From Aquimonas sp041395245 (GTDB lineage: Bacteria > Pseudomonadota > Gammaproteobacteria > Xanthomonadales > Xanthomonadaceae), in assembly GCA_041395245.1 (NCBI GenBank), contig JAWLAY010000007.1:208462-272461 (forward strand): a stretch of DNA of 64,000 nt. The letters are read 5' to 3'. A program made the translations under genes and the position numbers. The notes under the pieces are model-generated. The model was not told the origin of the DNA, ran no database searches, and saw only the letters and a program-made list of their open reading frames with translations. This document shows, in pieces, positions 10,432 to 21,866 of the stretch; within the stretch, counting starts at the first letter, position 1; each line of letters opens with the position of its first letter.

Positions 10432-11799
10432 ATGCTAGACAAAGTCGTCATCGCCAACCGCGGCGAGATCGCCCTGCGCATCCTGCGTGCCTGTCATGCG
10501 CTGGGCATCAAGACGGTCGCCGTGCACTCGACCGTGGATCGCAATCTGAAACACGTCGCCATGGCCGATGAGTCGGTCTGCATCGGGCCAGCGCCCGCGG
10601 CGGAGAGCTATCTCAACGTGCCTGCGCTGATCGCGGCGGCCGAAGTCACGGACGCGCAGGCGATCCATCCGGGCTATGGCTTTCTGTCGGAGAACGCGGA
10701 TTTCGCGGATCGGGTCGAAAGCTCGGGCTTCATCTTCATTGGCCCGAAGGCAGACACGATTCGCCTGATGGGCGACAAGGTGGAGGCCATCAAGGCAATG
10801 AAGGCAGCCGGCGTGCCCTGCGTGCCGGGTTCGGGTGGGCCATTGGGCGACGACCCGGCCGAGAACATCCGCATCGCGCGCGAAATAGGCTTCCCGGTGA
10901 TCATCAAAGCGGCAGGCGGTGGCGGCGGACGTGGCATGCGGGTGGTGCACTCCGAGGCGGCGCTTGTGAATGCCATCGCGACCACCAAGGCCGAAGCCAA
11001 GGCCGCCTTCAGCAACGACATGGTCTACATGGAGAAATTCCTGGAAAACCCGCGCCATGTCGAGATTCAGGTCCTGGCTGACGGACAGGGTGGGGCAATT
11101 CATCTCGGCGAGCGCGATTGCTCGATGCAGCGCCGTCATCAGAAGGTCGTGGAAGAAGCACCCGCGCCCGGCATCACGCCGGAACTGCGCGCGGAAATCG
11201 GCAAGGTCTGTGTCGAAGCCTGTATCCGCATCGGCTATCGCGGCGCGGGCACCTTCGAGTTCCTGTTCGAGAACGGGCGTTTCTACTTCATCGAAATGAA
11301 CACGCGAATTCAGGTCGAGCATCCGGTAACCGAACGCGTCACGGGCGTCGATCTGGTCCGCGAGCAGTTGTTGATTGCGGCGGGGCACAAGTTGTCGATC
11401 AAGCAGGACGACATCGTGATGCGCGGCCACGCCATCGAATGCCGCATCAATGCCGAAGATCCGGAAACGTTTGTGCCGTCACCCGGCCTGATCAAGCATT
11501 TCCACGCCCCCGGTGGCCCTGGCGTGCGTGTCGATACGCACATCTACGCGGGCTACCGCGTGCCACCGAATTACGACTCGATGATCGGCAAGCTGATCGT
11601 GCATGGCGCCACCCGTGAACAGGCCATCGCGCGCATGCGCGTGGCGCTGTCGGAAATGGTCGTCGATGGCATCAAGACCAACATCCCGCTGCAGCAGCGC
11701 ATCATGGCCGATGCCGGATTTCAGGCCGGTGGCGCGAATATCCACTACCTGGAAAAGAAACTCGCCGATGCGCGCGAGAAAGGTATCGGGCTGGGCTGA
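10432..11799 (+). CDS. accC: Acetyl-CoA carboxylase, biotin carboxylase subunit
   Basis: A 455-residue ATP-grasp enzyme that carboxylates the biotin of AccB. Visible marks are DKVVIANRGEIALRILRACH, the Gly-rich ATP loop KAAGGGGGRGMRVV near residue 160, GERDCSMQRRHQKVVEEAP, and FIEMNTRIQVEHPVTE, which contains the metal-binding glutamates and catalytic region. Length equals the usual 445-455. A gaggtaa site precedes the ATG. The stop overlaps the prmA start (TGATG). Confidence 0.97.
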   Translation: MLDKVVIANRGEIALRILRACHALGIKTVAVHSTVDRNLKHVAMADESVCIGPAPAAESYLNVPALIAAAEVTDAQAIHPGYGFLSENADFADRVESSGFIFIGPKADTIRLMGDKVEAIKAMKAAGVPCVPGSGGPLGDDPAENIRIAREIGFPVIIKAAGGGGGRGMRVVHSEAALVNAIATTKAEAKAAFSNDMVYMEKFLENPRHVEIQVLADGQGGAIHLGERDCSMQRRHQKVVEEAPAPGITPELRAEIGKVCVEACIRIGYRGAGTFEFLFENGRFYFIEMNTRIQVEHPVTERVTGVDLVREQLLIAAGHKLSIKQDDIVMRGHAIECRINAEDPETFVPSPGLIKHFHAPGGPGVRVDTHIYAGYRVPPNYDSMIGKLIVHGATREQAIARMRVALSEMVVDGIKTNIPLQQRIMADAGFQAGGANIHYLEKKLADAREKGIGLG

Positions 11800-12704
11800 T
11801 GGCATTTCTGCAAGCCAATCTGCGCTGCTCGCTGGCACAGCAGCCCGCCGTCGAGGACGTTCTCGAAGCGATGGGGGCGTTGTCGGTGACCCTGGCTGAC
11901 GCGCATGCGGATGCGCCGGACGAACAGGCGATCTTCGAGCCCGGTGTGGGTGAGATGCCGCTGTGGAACGACATCGTCGTGCAGGCCCTGTTCGAGGCGG
12001 ACGCCGATCCGGCCGTGCTGCGCGAGGCGGTGCTGTCCCAGGTCGATGCGCTGGACGCCGAGGCGATCAGCTTCGAGCACATCGCGGACCAGGACTGGGA
12101 ACGGGTCTGGATGGACCGTTACGAGCCGATGTCTTTTGGACAGCGATTGTGGGTGTACCCCTCGTCGATCGAGCCGCCCGGAGATGCCGACATCGTCGTG
12201 GTCAAGCTCGATCCGGGTTTGGCCTTCGGTTCCGGTACGCACCCGACGACCGCACTGTGCCTGGAATGGCTGGACGAGCTTGCCGCGCGCGGTGAACTCG
12301 CCGGAAAGCGGGTGCTCGACTTCGGTTGCGGCTCGGGGATTCTGGCGATTGCGGCGCTGAAGCTCGGTGCTGCCGCGGCAGATGGCATCGACAACGATCC
12401 GCAGGCCCTGGTCGCCACCGCCGACAATGCCGAGCGCAACGCGGTCCAACTGGCGGTCTATCTGCCCGAACAGGATCCGGCGCAGCGCTATCCCGTCGTG
12501 CTCGCCAATATTCTGGCCAATGCGTTGGATGCCTTGGCCGACGTGCTGGCGGCGCGTACCGAGCCGGGTGGACGGATTGCCCTGTCGGGCATTCTGGATG
12601 GCCAGGAAGACGAACTGTTGCTGCGTTACGCGCCCTACTTCAGCCACCTTCGGGTCAGCAAACGCGAAGACTGGATACGCATCGACGGGGTGCGTCGACA
12701 CTGA
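11799..12704 (+). CDS. prmA: Ribosomal protein L11 methyltransferase
   Basis: A 301-residue SAM-dependent methyltransferase that trimethylates ribosomal protein L11. The family segment LDPGLAFGSGTHPTTALCLE is followed by the SAM motif VLDFGCGSGILAIAALKLGA and the NPPY-equivalent ANILANAL. It is coupled to accC by a TGATG junction, as in related bacteria. It ends 13 bases from the convergent ntrC stop. Confidence 0.95.
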   Translation: MAFLQANLRCSLAQQPAVEDVLEAMGALSVTLADAHADAPDEQAIFEPGVGEMPLWNDIVVQALFEADADPAVLREAVLSQVDALDAEAISFEHIADQDWERVWMDRYEPMSFGQRLWVYPSSIEPPGDADIVVVKLDPGLAFGSGTHPTTALCLEWLDELAARGELAGKRVLDFGCGSGILAIAALKLGAAAADGIDNDPQALVATADNAERNAVQLAVYLPEQDPAQRYPVVLANILANALDALADVLAARTEPGGRIALSGILDGQEDELLLRYAPYFSHLRVSKREDWIRIDGVRRH

Positions 12705-12717
12705 TCGGCGCCGCGAT

Positions 12718-14137
<1,420 letters not shown>

Positions 14138-14157
<20 letters not shown>

Positions 14158-15178
14158 CCTCGGGAACGGGCAGCAGCAGGGTAAACACGGTGTGCCCTGG
14201 GCGCGAACGATAACTCAGGGAGCCGCCATGCTCGCGCGCCACCTGCTGCGCCAGTGGCAAACCCAAGCCGGTTCCCTGAACTCGTCCGGAAACCAGGGGC
14301 AGAAAGATGCGTTCTGCGAGTTCGTCGGGAACGCCACGGCCGTTGTCCTCGACCTCAAGGCGGATTGCCAGGCGCAGGCGCTTTTCCGCAATCAACACGC
14401 CATGTTCGGCGCGCGAGCGCAGACGAACTTCGCTGGCACCGGATTCCAGCGCGTTGCGTACCAGGTTCCACAGTGCCTGGGTCAGGCGGTCGGGATCGGC
14501 GGGCAACTCGGGGAGGCTGGGATCGTAGTCGCGCAGCATCTGCACCGACCAACCGGCTTCCGCTTCGGCGAGCAACCGGACCCGTTCCAGCACTTCATGC
14601 ACGTTGGTCGCGACCGGTTCGCGCAGGGGCGAGGGATTGAGCAAGCGTTCGACCAGATCGGCCAGCCGCGCGGATTCGTTGAGGATGACGTCGATATAGC
14701 GACGTGCATCGATGTCCTCGATGCGACGCTCCAGCAACTGTGCCGCGCCTTTCAGCCCGGCCAGAGGATTCTTTACCTCGTGTGCCAGGCCTTTGAGCGC
14801 CGCACTCAGGGCGGCGGGCATCGCGGTGGCCGGATCGCTGCCGGGGAATTCGTCCGTCGGGTGGAACTCCAGCAGCAGCCCGGCATGTGCGTCGAGCGGA
14901 CTGGCATAGACCTCGGCGAAGCGTTCGCCGGCGTCACAGAGCAGCCGGATATGCCGACAGCGCAAGGAGCCCGGACGTCGCAACAGTTGCAATACGGCGG
15001 CCGTCAGTGCGCCATCCGCGCCATCCAGCAGGGCAAGATCTCGTCCGATCAGGCGTCGTCGGGATGCACCCAGCCAGCTTGCCGCTGCCGCGTTGACATA
15101 GCTGACCCGCGCATCGCCGTCGACGCAGAGCGCGGGCGTGCTGAGCTCTTCGAGCGCAGCGAGCAGGGCGACGTTCAC
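14138..15178 (-). CDS. ntrB: Nitrogen regulation sensor histidine kinase NtrB
   Basis: A 346-residue cytoplasmic histidine kinase with no membrane segment. It has an N-terminal PAS domain (residues about 1-110), the H-box GLAHEVKNPLAGLKGAAQLL near residue 130, an N-box LWNLVRNALESGAS, and the G-boxes DNGRGVPDEL and GRVQGTGLGLPLA. This is the NtrB/GlnL layout, in which PII protein controls phosphorylation of NtrC. The likely start is a GTG at 15178 whose GTGA overlaps the pepQ stop; a longer in-frame extension would run into pepQ. Confidence 0.9.
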
Positions 15179-16500
15179 GCCGCCGCAAACGCATCGCGGG
15201 TGAGGTTCTCCGGCACGCCGGGCGTACACACCACGTCGTCTTCGATCCGGATGCCACCGAAGGGTTTCAGATGTTCGATCAGTGACCAGTTGAGGCGCTC
15301 TTCCGGCAGACGGCTACGCAGCGGCGTGAGCAGACTTTCGATGAAGTAAATGCCCGGCTCGATGGTCACGACCATGCCGGCACCCAGAGTCCGGGTCAGG
15401 CGCAGGAAGGGATGTCCCTCCGGTCGTTCGATCCGTCCACCCGCATCTCCTGCGGCAAATCCGGCCACGTCATGGACCTGCAGGCCGAGCAGATGGCCGA
15501 GTCCATGTGGAAAGAACGTGGCACTGATGCCTTCGGCCACGGCGGCTTCGGCACTGCCTTTCAGAACGCCGAAATCGATCAGTACATCGGCCAGGCGATG
15601 GTGACACTCGACATGCAGATCGCGATAGTCGACGCCCTCGCGAACCCGGTCGACCAAGGCGCGTTGCGCCTCGTCGACACCGCGCAGCAGGGCGCTGAAC
15701 AGCGCGTCCTCGTTGCCGTAGGTGCGGGTGATGTCAGCGGCATACCCGGCAGCACTGGCACCGGCGTCGATCAGCATCGAGCGAGCCGATTCGGGCTTCT
15801 GCGGACTTTGGTACTGGTAGTGCAGCGTGGCGCAATGCTCGTTGAGGCAGACGATATTGGTGTAAGGCAGGTCGAGATCGCTGTGGCCGGTCGCCGCCAG
15901 ATAGGCGCGGTGGATGTCCAGCTCGGAACCGCCGGCACGGAAACTCGCTTCGGCGGCGCGATGGCCGCGTACGGCGCAGGCGCTGGCCGTGCGCAGCAGA
16001 CTGAGTTCGTAGGGAGTCTTGTAGGCGCGGTGGAAATGCAGAAAGTCCACCACGGCCGCCGCGTTGTCCGGCACGTAGCCGGGCAATGCCGCGTCCGCTT
16101 CGCCCACGATGGCGCAGTCGGCAGGCGGCGGCAGCAGAGGACGCGCTTCCTCGGGTGTGCGAATCAGCGAGATCTGCCAGTGCGCGGTCCAGTAGCCTTC
16201 CGGCGCCCGGGGCGGAAGGTGCCAGAAGTCGTCCGCCAGCAGATAGATCAGGTGCGGCTTCTGCCCCGGCGTGATGACCAGCCAGCAGTCCGGATAGTCG
16301 GTGAGAGGCAGCCAGGCCTTGAAGTGCGGGTTGACCTGGAACGGGTAGGGACGGTCATCCAGAAACTGGTACTTGGTGACCCCGGAAGGAATCAGCAGAT
16401 GCGCCTTGCCCGCCCGACGCAGGGCTTCATCGGCACGTTGCATCAGGACAGCGAGATGCGCCGGGTACAGGGCGGCGGCGGGGGTGTCGAGGAGAGGCAC
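15175..16500 (-). CDS. pepQ: Xaa-Pro dipeptidase (M24 metallopeptidase)
   Basis: A 441-residue M24-family peptidase of the PepQ type, cleaving Xaa-Pro dipeptides and, in some homologues, organophosphate esters. The dinuclear metal ligands are visible: Asp in LIDAGASAAGYAADITRTYG (two Asp), His in FPHGLGHLLGLQVHDVAG, Glu in VTIEPGIYFIE and Glu in GGIRIEDDVV. The pita-bread fold begins after an N-terminal half typical of prolidases; length fits PepQ (about 440). It is the first gene of a run overlapping ntrB by GTGA, an arrangement that puts a peptidase ahead of the nitrogen sensor. Confidence 0.92.
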   Translation of the reverse strand: MPLLDTPAAALYPAHLAVLMQRADEALRRAGKAHLLIPSGVTKYQFLDDRPYPFQVNPHFKAWLPLTDYPDCWLVITPGQKPHLIYLLADDFWHLPPRAPEGYWTAHWQISLIRTPEEARPLLPPPADCAIVGEADAALPGYVPDNAAAVVDFLHFHRAYKTPYELSLLRTASACAVRGHRAAEASFRAGGSELDIHRAYLAATGHSDLDLPYTNIVCLNEHCATLHYQYQSPQKPESARSMLIDAGASAAGYAADITRTYGNEDALFSALLRGVDEAQRALVDRVREGVDYRDLHVECHHRLADVLIDFGVLKGSAEAAVAEGISATFFPHGLGHLLGLQVHDVAGFAAGDAGGRIERPEGHPFLRLTRTLGAGMVVTIEPGIYFIESLLTPLRSRLPEERLNWSLIEHLKPFGGIRIEDDVVCTPGVPENLTRDAFAAA

Positions 16501-16757
16501 GGGGCAACCATGGATTGCTTAGGGTGCCGACAGGATAACCGCGCCACATCAGCGCTGCGGCGGGGCGGGCGAAATTTGCTGCACTGCACGGAAGGTCATA
16601 TGCCTAAACGTGCAAGTTGCGTAAAAAATTGGTAAACAGTCTCCACGACTTGCTTCTTGTGCCGCTGACGCGGCGGGACGCGACCAAAGCGGATGCCTAT
16701 CTGCCATCGCGCGCGAGTCGAATGGTGGTCGCCCCCCTAATTTTGGAGGTTCAGTTC

Positions 16758-17429
16758 ATGCGTAAGCTTGCTCTTTCAGTGGTTCTCGCTTTGGCTTCGC
16801 CCTTGGCGTTTGCAGGTAGTGTTTCCGGTACAGTGACGGTGGCATCGGACTATCTGTTCGATGGCGCGAGCCAGACCCAGGGCGACGGGGCATTCCAGGC
16901 CGCGCTGGACTGGTCTGGCGATAGCGGTTTCTACCTCGGTACGTGGTTCTCCAACGTGGATTTTGGTGAAGGCGATCCGGCGGACTCGGAGGTTGACTAC
17001 TACGGTGGTTACGGCTGGGAGGCCGAGGGTGATTGGGCGTTCGCACTGGGTTTTGCGCGCTATACCTACAATGGCGCTTCGGATTACAACTACACCGAAC
17101 TGACCAGTTCGGTCACGTTCCCGTTCGGTACCGAGGTACTGGCCTTCTTCGCCGATGACGACGCACTGGGTGGCAGTGCCTACCGCGTAAAGGGCAAGCA
17201 CAGCTTCGCGCTGCCGGCGGATTTCTCGCTGGATCTGGAAGCCACGCACACCAACTACTCGTCGTCCGATTTCGTCGACTTCAATCATGCGCAGATCGGC
17301 GTATCGCGCGCCTTTGGTCCGGTCACGGCCTACCTGGGCTACTCCGATACGGACGACAACGATAACGTTGCTCGTGATGGGACCTTGCTGTTCACCTTGT
17401 CCGCCTCGGCTGACCTGTTCACCTACTGA
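16758..17429 (+). CDS. TorF-family putative outer-membrane porin
   Basis: A 223-residue secreted protein. The signal peptide MRKLALSVVLALASPLAFA is cut before GSVSGTVTVASDYLFDGASQ, the start typical of the TorF/TIGR02001 group. The remainder alternates aromatic and polar residues as in a beta-barrel and ends in a tyrosine. It is rich in Asp and Glu. The ATG at 16758 has a strong ggagg site; the open frame extends further upstream but has no signal peptide there. A Rho-independent terminator follows. The transported solute is unknown. Confidence 0.82.
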   Translation: MRKLALSVVLALASPLAFAGSVSGTVTVASDYLFDGASQTQGDGAFQAALDWSGDSGFYLGTWFSNVDFGEGDPADSEVDYYGGYGWEAEGDWAFALGFARYTYNGASDYNYTELTSSVTFPFGTEVLAFFADDDALGGSAYRVKGKHSFALPADFSLDLEATHTNYSSSDFVDFNHAQIGVSRAFGPVTAYLGYSDTDDNDNVARDGTLLFTLSASADLFTY

Positions 17430-17444
17430 TTCACTGTTTGACAC

Positions 17445-17482
17445 AAAAGGCGCGCACTCCTAGGGGTGCGCGCTTTTCTTTT
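17445..17482. terminator. Bidirectional Rho-independent terminator between the porin and apbE
   Basis: A perfect 8-bp GC stem (gcgcgcac at 17450-17457, gtgcgcgc at 17466-17473) has an 8-base loop. It is flanked by AAAA on the left and TTTTCTTTT on the right, so it can stop the porin transcript and also the converging apbE transcript. The apbE stop codon lies within the loop. Confidence 0.9.
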
Positions 17483-18572
17483 GCCCACAGGATGAGCCCA
17501 GCGCCATTACGTGGAGACGTTCCGGCGTCGATGACCAGTGCAGACGTGGTTGCATGGCCTCGGCGATCCACCAGTCGCCCTGGCTATCCCTGCGTAACAG
17601 GCAATGCACGCCCAGTTGTCGCGCGATGCGTTGCACTTCATCGTCCTTGGCGGCCAGCAAGGCGGTCGCGGCGGCGTCGGCGAGCAGTGGATCGGGGTGC
17701 AACACGCTGACCGCGCGCTGTCCGCGAACGGCTTCGCCGCTGCGCGGATCGATGACGTGCGACCACTGCTGGCCTTGCGCATCCTCCGCATGGCGCGCGT
17801 AGGTACCTGACGTGAACAAGGCCTCTCCATCGCTCAGTTCGATCCACGCCGCCACACCGCCATCCGGATGGCGAATCGCGGCGCGCCACGGGCGTTGTTC
17901 GGCCGTACCCAGCGCCAATACGTCTCCGCCTAGGGTGATCAGGGCGTCCCGGATGCCACGCTGGTGCAACCGTTCGGCGACTTCTTGTGCGGCCGCACCT
18001 TCGGCAATGGCATTGAAATCCCATTGCAAAGCCGGATGCAGACAACGGGCTCGACGGCCTTGGAACACGATGTCGTCCATTCCGGCGGGATCGGCCTGCC
18101 AGGCCGACAACGCGGCAGCGCTGGGTGCATGCCATGCCTGGCTGGAAGACGAATCCGCGGTGTGGCCGAGATGCCAGCTTGCGATGATTTTTCCGGCAGC
18201 GGGGTTGAATAGGCCCTCACTGCGTTTCCAGAGCGCCAGCGAGGGCTGGTAGACCGCTTGCAGCGCGTCGGGCCAGTCAAACCACTCGCCGCTGGCGCAG
18301 GCCACATTGGCCGCGGTCAGCGTGCTGGCTTGCCACAGACTCCAGTCGCGCTCGCGCCGTCCGAGGTGTTGCAGGATGTCCGCCAGTGCCGCATCGGACT
18401 GCGCCGATGAATCGGCGTGCCAGATGAAGTGGGCGGGGCTGCCGAACACCAGTGCGTCGGCCTGAAAACGGGGCGGTGGCGGTGCGCAGGCGGTCAGCGC
18501 GCAGGCGCCGAGCCACAGCATGCAACGTGGCAGGCACCGCCGCTTGCGCGAGGAGGGCGTCAAGGCGGTCAT
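17460..18572 (-). CDS. ApbE-like FAD:protein FMN transferase, lipoprotein
   Basis: Around 370 residues. The N-terminus carries RKRR, a hydrophobic stretch and the lipobox LTAC, so the protein is probably lipid-anchored in the periplasm. ApbE marks are WDFNAIAEGAAAQEVAERL, the GGDV-x-ALG turn, FTSGTYARH, HVIDPRSG and LADAAATALL with the conserved metal-binding Asp. The family moves FMN from FAD onto a Thr of target proteins such as NqrC or RnfG. No target gene is adjacent. The start is uncertain: Met codons at 18602 and 18572 are both possible, and neither has a clear Shine-Dalgarno site; 18572 gives the best signal peptide. Confidence 0.82.
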   Translation of the reverse strand: MTALTPSSRKRRCLPRCMLWLGACALTACAPPPPRFQADALVFGSPAHFIWHADSSAQSDAALADILQHLGRRERDWSLWQASTLTAANVACASGEWFDWPDALQAVYQPSLALWKRSEGLFNPAAGKIIASWHLGHTADSSSSQAWHAPSAAALSAWQADPAGMDDIVFQGRRARCLHPALQWDFNAIAEGAAAQEVAERLHQRGIRDALITLGGDVLALGTAEQRPWRAAIRHPDGGVAAWIELSDGEALFTSGTYARHAEDAQGQQWSHVIDPRSGEAVRGQRAVSVLHPDPLLADAAATALLAAKDDEVQRIARQLGVHCLLRRDSQGDWWIAEAMQPRLHWSSTPERLHVMALGSSCGQKKSAHP

Positions 18573-18693
18573 CGATTTCAGGGGTTCAACCGGAGAGGCC
18601 ATTCGCATGCGATAGCGCGACGGGTCGCTCGTCACGGCGTTTGACGCAAGGATTTGCTGGTTGTCGGATTGTTGAGTGGCGGTCACCGCCGCT

Positions 18694-19041
18694 TCAATCA
18701 AACTGGCCGCCCGGTTGTTCAACCCAGCGGATCAGATGATCCGCATCGGCAGGCGCGATGTCGATGAAACGGAATCCGCACCAGAACTGCCCCGGCACAT
18801 GGGTAGTTTCCGACCACAGTTGGTGGGCGCCGACTTCCATCACCCGTGAGGGCATGCCGTGGCCGCCGAGGGTAAAGCGCAACTGATACAGGGCGTCCTC
18901 GGTCAGGGGCGCGGCAGCCTGCATCATCATGCCGTTCTCGGACAGATTGCCGATCCGGCCAACCGCCTGCTCGGTCATGGTGTCGATGACGTCGATGTTC
19001 TCTTGCGCGCGCTTGCGCTTGGCACGCCGATGTTCGCTCAT
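18694..19041 (-). CDS. PilZ domain protein
   Basis: A 115-residue single PilZ domain. It has the c-di-GMP-binding marks: an N-terminal basic segment HRRAKRKRAQE and the NLSENGMM turn (N-x-S-x-x-G). The rest is beta-barrel-like. Its ATG overlaps the stop of the DUF1631 gene by ATGA, so the two are translated together. A c-di-GMP signal could thus reach the DUF1631 protein; this link is inference from gene order. Confidence 0.88.
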   Translation of the reverse strand: MSEHRRAKRKRAQENIDVIDTMTEQAVGRIGNLSENGMMMQAAAPLTEDALYQLRFTLGGHGMPSRVMEVGAHQLWSETTHVPGQFWCGFRFIDIAPADADHLIRWVEQPGGQFD

Positions 19042-21614
19042 GGGCTGGCTCCCTCGGTTGTCGGTTTACCCGAGAAGGATTTGAGTGCGCCCATGATGGA
19101 TTGCCAAGCGCGATCAATCATGGTGCCTTGTTCGGCCATGACGATGCTCGCCTTGCCGCTGAGCAGCAAGCGAGCCAGATGGGCCATGTCGTACTCGCCG
19201 GCGCGTTGGCCGCGATGATTGACGAACAAGGCGTTGTTGGTGACCGTGCTGAACCAGGACATGCGGCGGCGCACAGGCAGACCGTGATCTTCGTGGAATT
19301 CGAACCAGGTGCCGAAAGGCAGATGGCGGATACGGTCGTACTGGGCTTGTTCGTCCGCGCTGAGCACGGGCTTCGGTTCGATGTGATGCGTTTCGCCTGT
19401 CGTGCCCAGACGGGTTCGCGACTTGAGCTTCAGCGCCAATTCGGTTCGCGTCGAAGCCTCATCCGTACTGATGTCGTCCGGGCCTGCCAGCAGGCGGGCG
19501 ACCAGCGCCGTGGCGTCGTTCTCGTGATACCCCACCTTGACAAGCGCATGTTCGACGTCTTCGCGCAGGCCAGACAGTTCCGCGCCAGCCAATCGCGCCT
19601 GCCCCGTCGAGATGCGGATCAGCTGATCGACGATTTCGATCTGACGCTGGTAGACCGGCGATTCTTCACCGCCACGTAGCAGCGACAGGGCGAGAACATC
19701 TGTCCATGCCTGATTGAGCAGCGCGCTGACGAATTTCGGCACGTTCTGCCCGCTGAGTCGCGCCGCGACAGCTGCCTCCGCACCCTGTCTCGCAAGGGCC
19801 AGCTTTTCCTTGCCGCGTGCGGCTTCGACGTGGCGGCGTTCCGCGACTTCGGCCTTGCGCGCCTGGGTCTGCATCTGCTGTTCGAGATCGCCGACCGTAC
19901 TCTCAAAGATGGCCGGGTCATCGTTGAATTCGTGGGTGACCTTGTCCACCACGATATTCAATTTGTCGAGCAGTCCTTGATCGAGATCTTCGCCATCGCG
20001 CAACCAGGTGGCGCCAGTCTCCGCCACCGCATTGAGCATCAGTCGGGCCGGGTGCTGACGACGGGTGAAAAAGCCCTTGTCGGACAGGGCAACCCGCAAC
20101 ATCGGCACCTGCAGTTTGGCGAGCAACTGGGCGGCGGGACTGGTCGGTGCGAACTCACGGCTGATGTTCTCGAACAGCAGACTCAGCAGTTCAACGATGT
20201 CGTTGTGCTCGGGCGACAGTGCCGGCGACTGGCCTGGCGGTGTGACCTGCCGCAATTGCGCCAGCATATCCTGCTTCACGTGAGCGATGCTGCGCATCAC
20301 CGGGCGGCCATCCACCTGCATTCGGGGTGGCTCACGGCCCTGCATCAGGGACAGCACGGCCTGCACGTCGTCGCGACTCGCGGTGTAGGCATTGGCCGGT
20401 GGCGTTGCGGTATTTCCGGACAGCTTGCCGAGCAAGGCTCGCCGCCCTGCCAACAACTGGCGCAAGACATCAAACATCTGACCGTCATTGCCGCCGCCAT
20501 CCATCTCCAGAGGTTCTGGATGCGTGGTGCCCGGCCAGGCGGTGAAGGGTTTGGCGGCATTGGTACTCGATGCAGTGGCCGCCGTGCCGGCGGGCGGCAT
20601 GGGCTGACCCAGCGCAGGGCCGGGGTTCATGCCGGCGAATGGCGAGGCAACGCCGGGCGGAACCTGGGGAACTTCGAAGGTACCGCTTGGCACCGCGCCT
20701 TGCGGCATGCCGGCACCCGTCGCCGCGCCAGGTGGCGCTCCCCAGCCGCCTTGCGGAACATGAGGGATATGCGGAACGGTTTCCGGGTTGAATCCGCCTG
20801 TTGGCGCAGATTTGCCGCGTGGTGCGGTCGTCTCGCCCGACGGAGGTGCCTGCGCTGGCATCTTGGGTTGACTGACCACCGCAGAGGTTGTCGGGCGCGC
20901 GCGATTGGGCACCGCACTGAGGTGCGGCAGCACCTTTTCACGCGCCAAATAGCTGTTGACCGCCTCGTACAACGAGCCAATCAGCTGCATCACCTGTCGA
21001 TCGAACTGGCGGAACAACAACAGGCGATACTCGATGTTCAGATCCAGCGAGTGGACCGCCTTACGCAAGCAACGACAAAGCAACTGCGGTCCAATGGGAA
21101 GTCGTTCGCTCTCGAACGCCGGTTTGCCGGCGATGACGCCGAATCGTTGCCCCAGCAGGAACAGGGGAAGGCTGTGACGAATCTCGGCGCGGGAAGAAAT
21201 TTCGTTGAGAACGATGTTTTCTTCCAACTCGATGTCAGCCACCAGCGACAGTTCGCCGAAACTACCGCGCTGCTCATTCGGATCGGGCTCTGGCGCGGCA
21301 TCTCGGATACTGGCGAGTATCGCTTCCAGGGCAATCAGAAAGCGCGGCGTCAGGTCTGATCGTCCGCGCTTGATCTCGCGCAATGCTTCGAAACAGGATG
21401 CTTGGGTAGCCGAATTTCGTGCCTGCTCCGCCAGCTTGAACAATTGCTGTTCGAACTCATCCAAGGTGGCGCGCATGCCGCGTTCGACCTCATCGGAGGC
21501 GAATTTCAGCACGCCCTCCAGCAGGGCGCGAACACGGCGTGGCAAGGGTCGCTGCGCCAGACGCGGTGGCGTGCCGGATGACTCGGTGTTCATGCTGCCC
21601 ACTCGACTCCGCAT
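19038..21614 (-). CDS. DUF1631 family protein
   Basis: An 858-residue protein of the DUF1631 family. It has a helical N-terminal half containing RRVRALLEGVLKFASDEVER, a Pro/Gly/Ala-rich linker (about residues 240-360), and a helical C-terminal half ending in a beta-rich GTWFEFHEDHGLPVRRRMSWF segment that looks like a PilZ-type barrel. No enzymatic motif is visible. Family members often occur with PilZ proteins, as here. ATG at 21614 has an aggaaa site 8 bases upstream. Molecular role is unknown. Confidence 0.85.
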   Translation of the reverse strand: MRSRVGSMNTESSGTPPRLAQRPLPRRVRALLEGVLKFASDEVERGMRATLDEFEQQLFKLAEQARNSATQASCFEALREIKRGRSDLTPRFLIALEAILASIRDAAPEPDPNEQRGSFGELSLVADIELEENIVLNEISSRAEIRHSLPLFLLGQRFGVIAGKPAFESERLPIGPQLLCRCLRKAVHSLDLNIEYRLLLFRQFDRQVMQLIGSLYEAVNSYLAREKVLPHLSAVPNRARPTTSAVVSQPKMPAQAPPSGETTAPRGKSAPTGGFNPETVPHIPHVPQGGWGAPPGAATGAGMPQGAVPSGTFEVPQVPPGVASPFAGMNPGPALGQPMPPAGTAATASSTNAAKPFTAWPGTTHPEPLEMDGGGNDGQMFDVLRQLLAGRRALLGKLSGNTATPPANAYTASRDDVQAVLSLMQGREPPRMQVDGRPVMRSIAHVKQDMLAQLRQVTPPGQSPALSPEHNDIVELLSLLFENISREFAPTSPAAQLLAKLQVPMLRVALSDKGFFTRRQHPARLMLNAVAETGATWLRDGEDLDQGLLDKLNIVVDKVTHEFNDDPAIFESTVGDLEQQMQTQARKAEVAERRHVEAARGKEKLALARQGAEAAVAARLSGQNVPKFVSALLNQAWTDVLALSLLRGGEESPVYQRQIEIVDQLIRISTGQARLAGAELSGLREDVEHALVKVGYHENDATALVARLLAGPDDISTDEASTRTELALKLKSRTRLGTTGETHHIEPKPVLSADEQAQYDRIRHLPFGTWFEFHEDHGLPVRRRMSWFSTVTNNALFVNHRGQRAGEYDMAHLARLLLSGKASIVMAEQGTMIDRAWQSIMGALKSFSGKPTTEGASP

Positions 21615-21866
21615 GGCGAATTTCCTGTGATCATCGTCACGATTCTATCAGCATGAAAGGGGTCATTCCGCTGCCTCCGGTGACGCTTTTGTTGATGCCT
21701 GCGACATCACATCAGCAAGGGTTAACGACTATTGAAACCCATTGCACGTTGCAAGCAAGCCGCTGCAACACGCTCTGGAAACAGAACGTAAAGCCGTCAT
21801 GCCGGGTGCCAACGATGCCTTGCAAGTCGATTGCAAGCAATATCGCTGCCACAACGCGTTGCCTGC

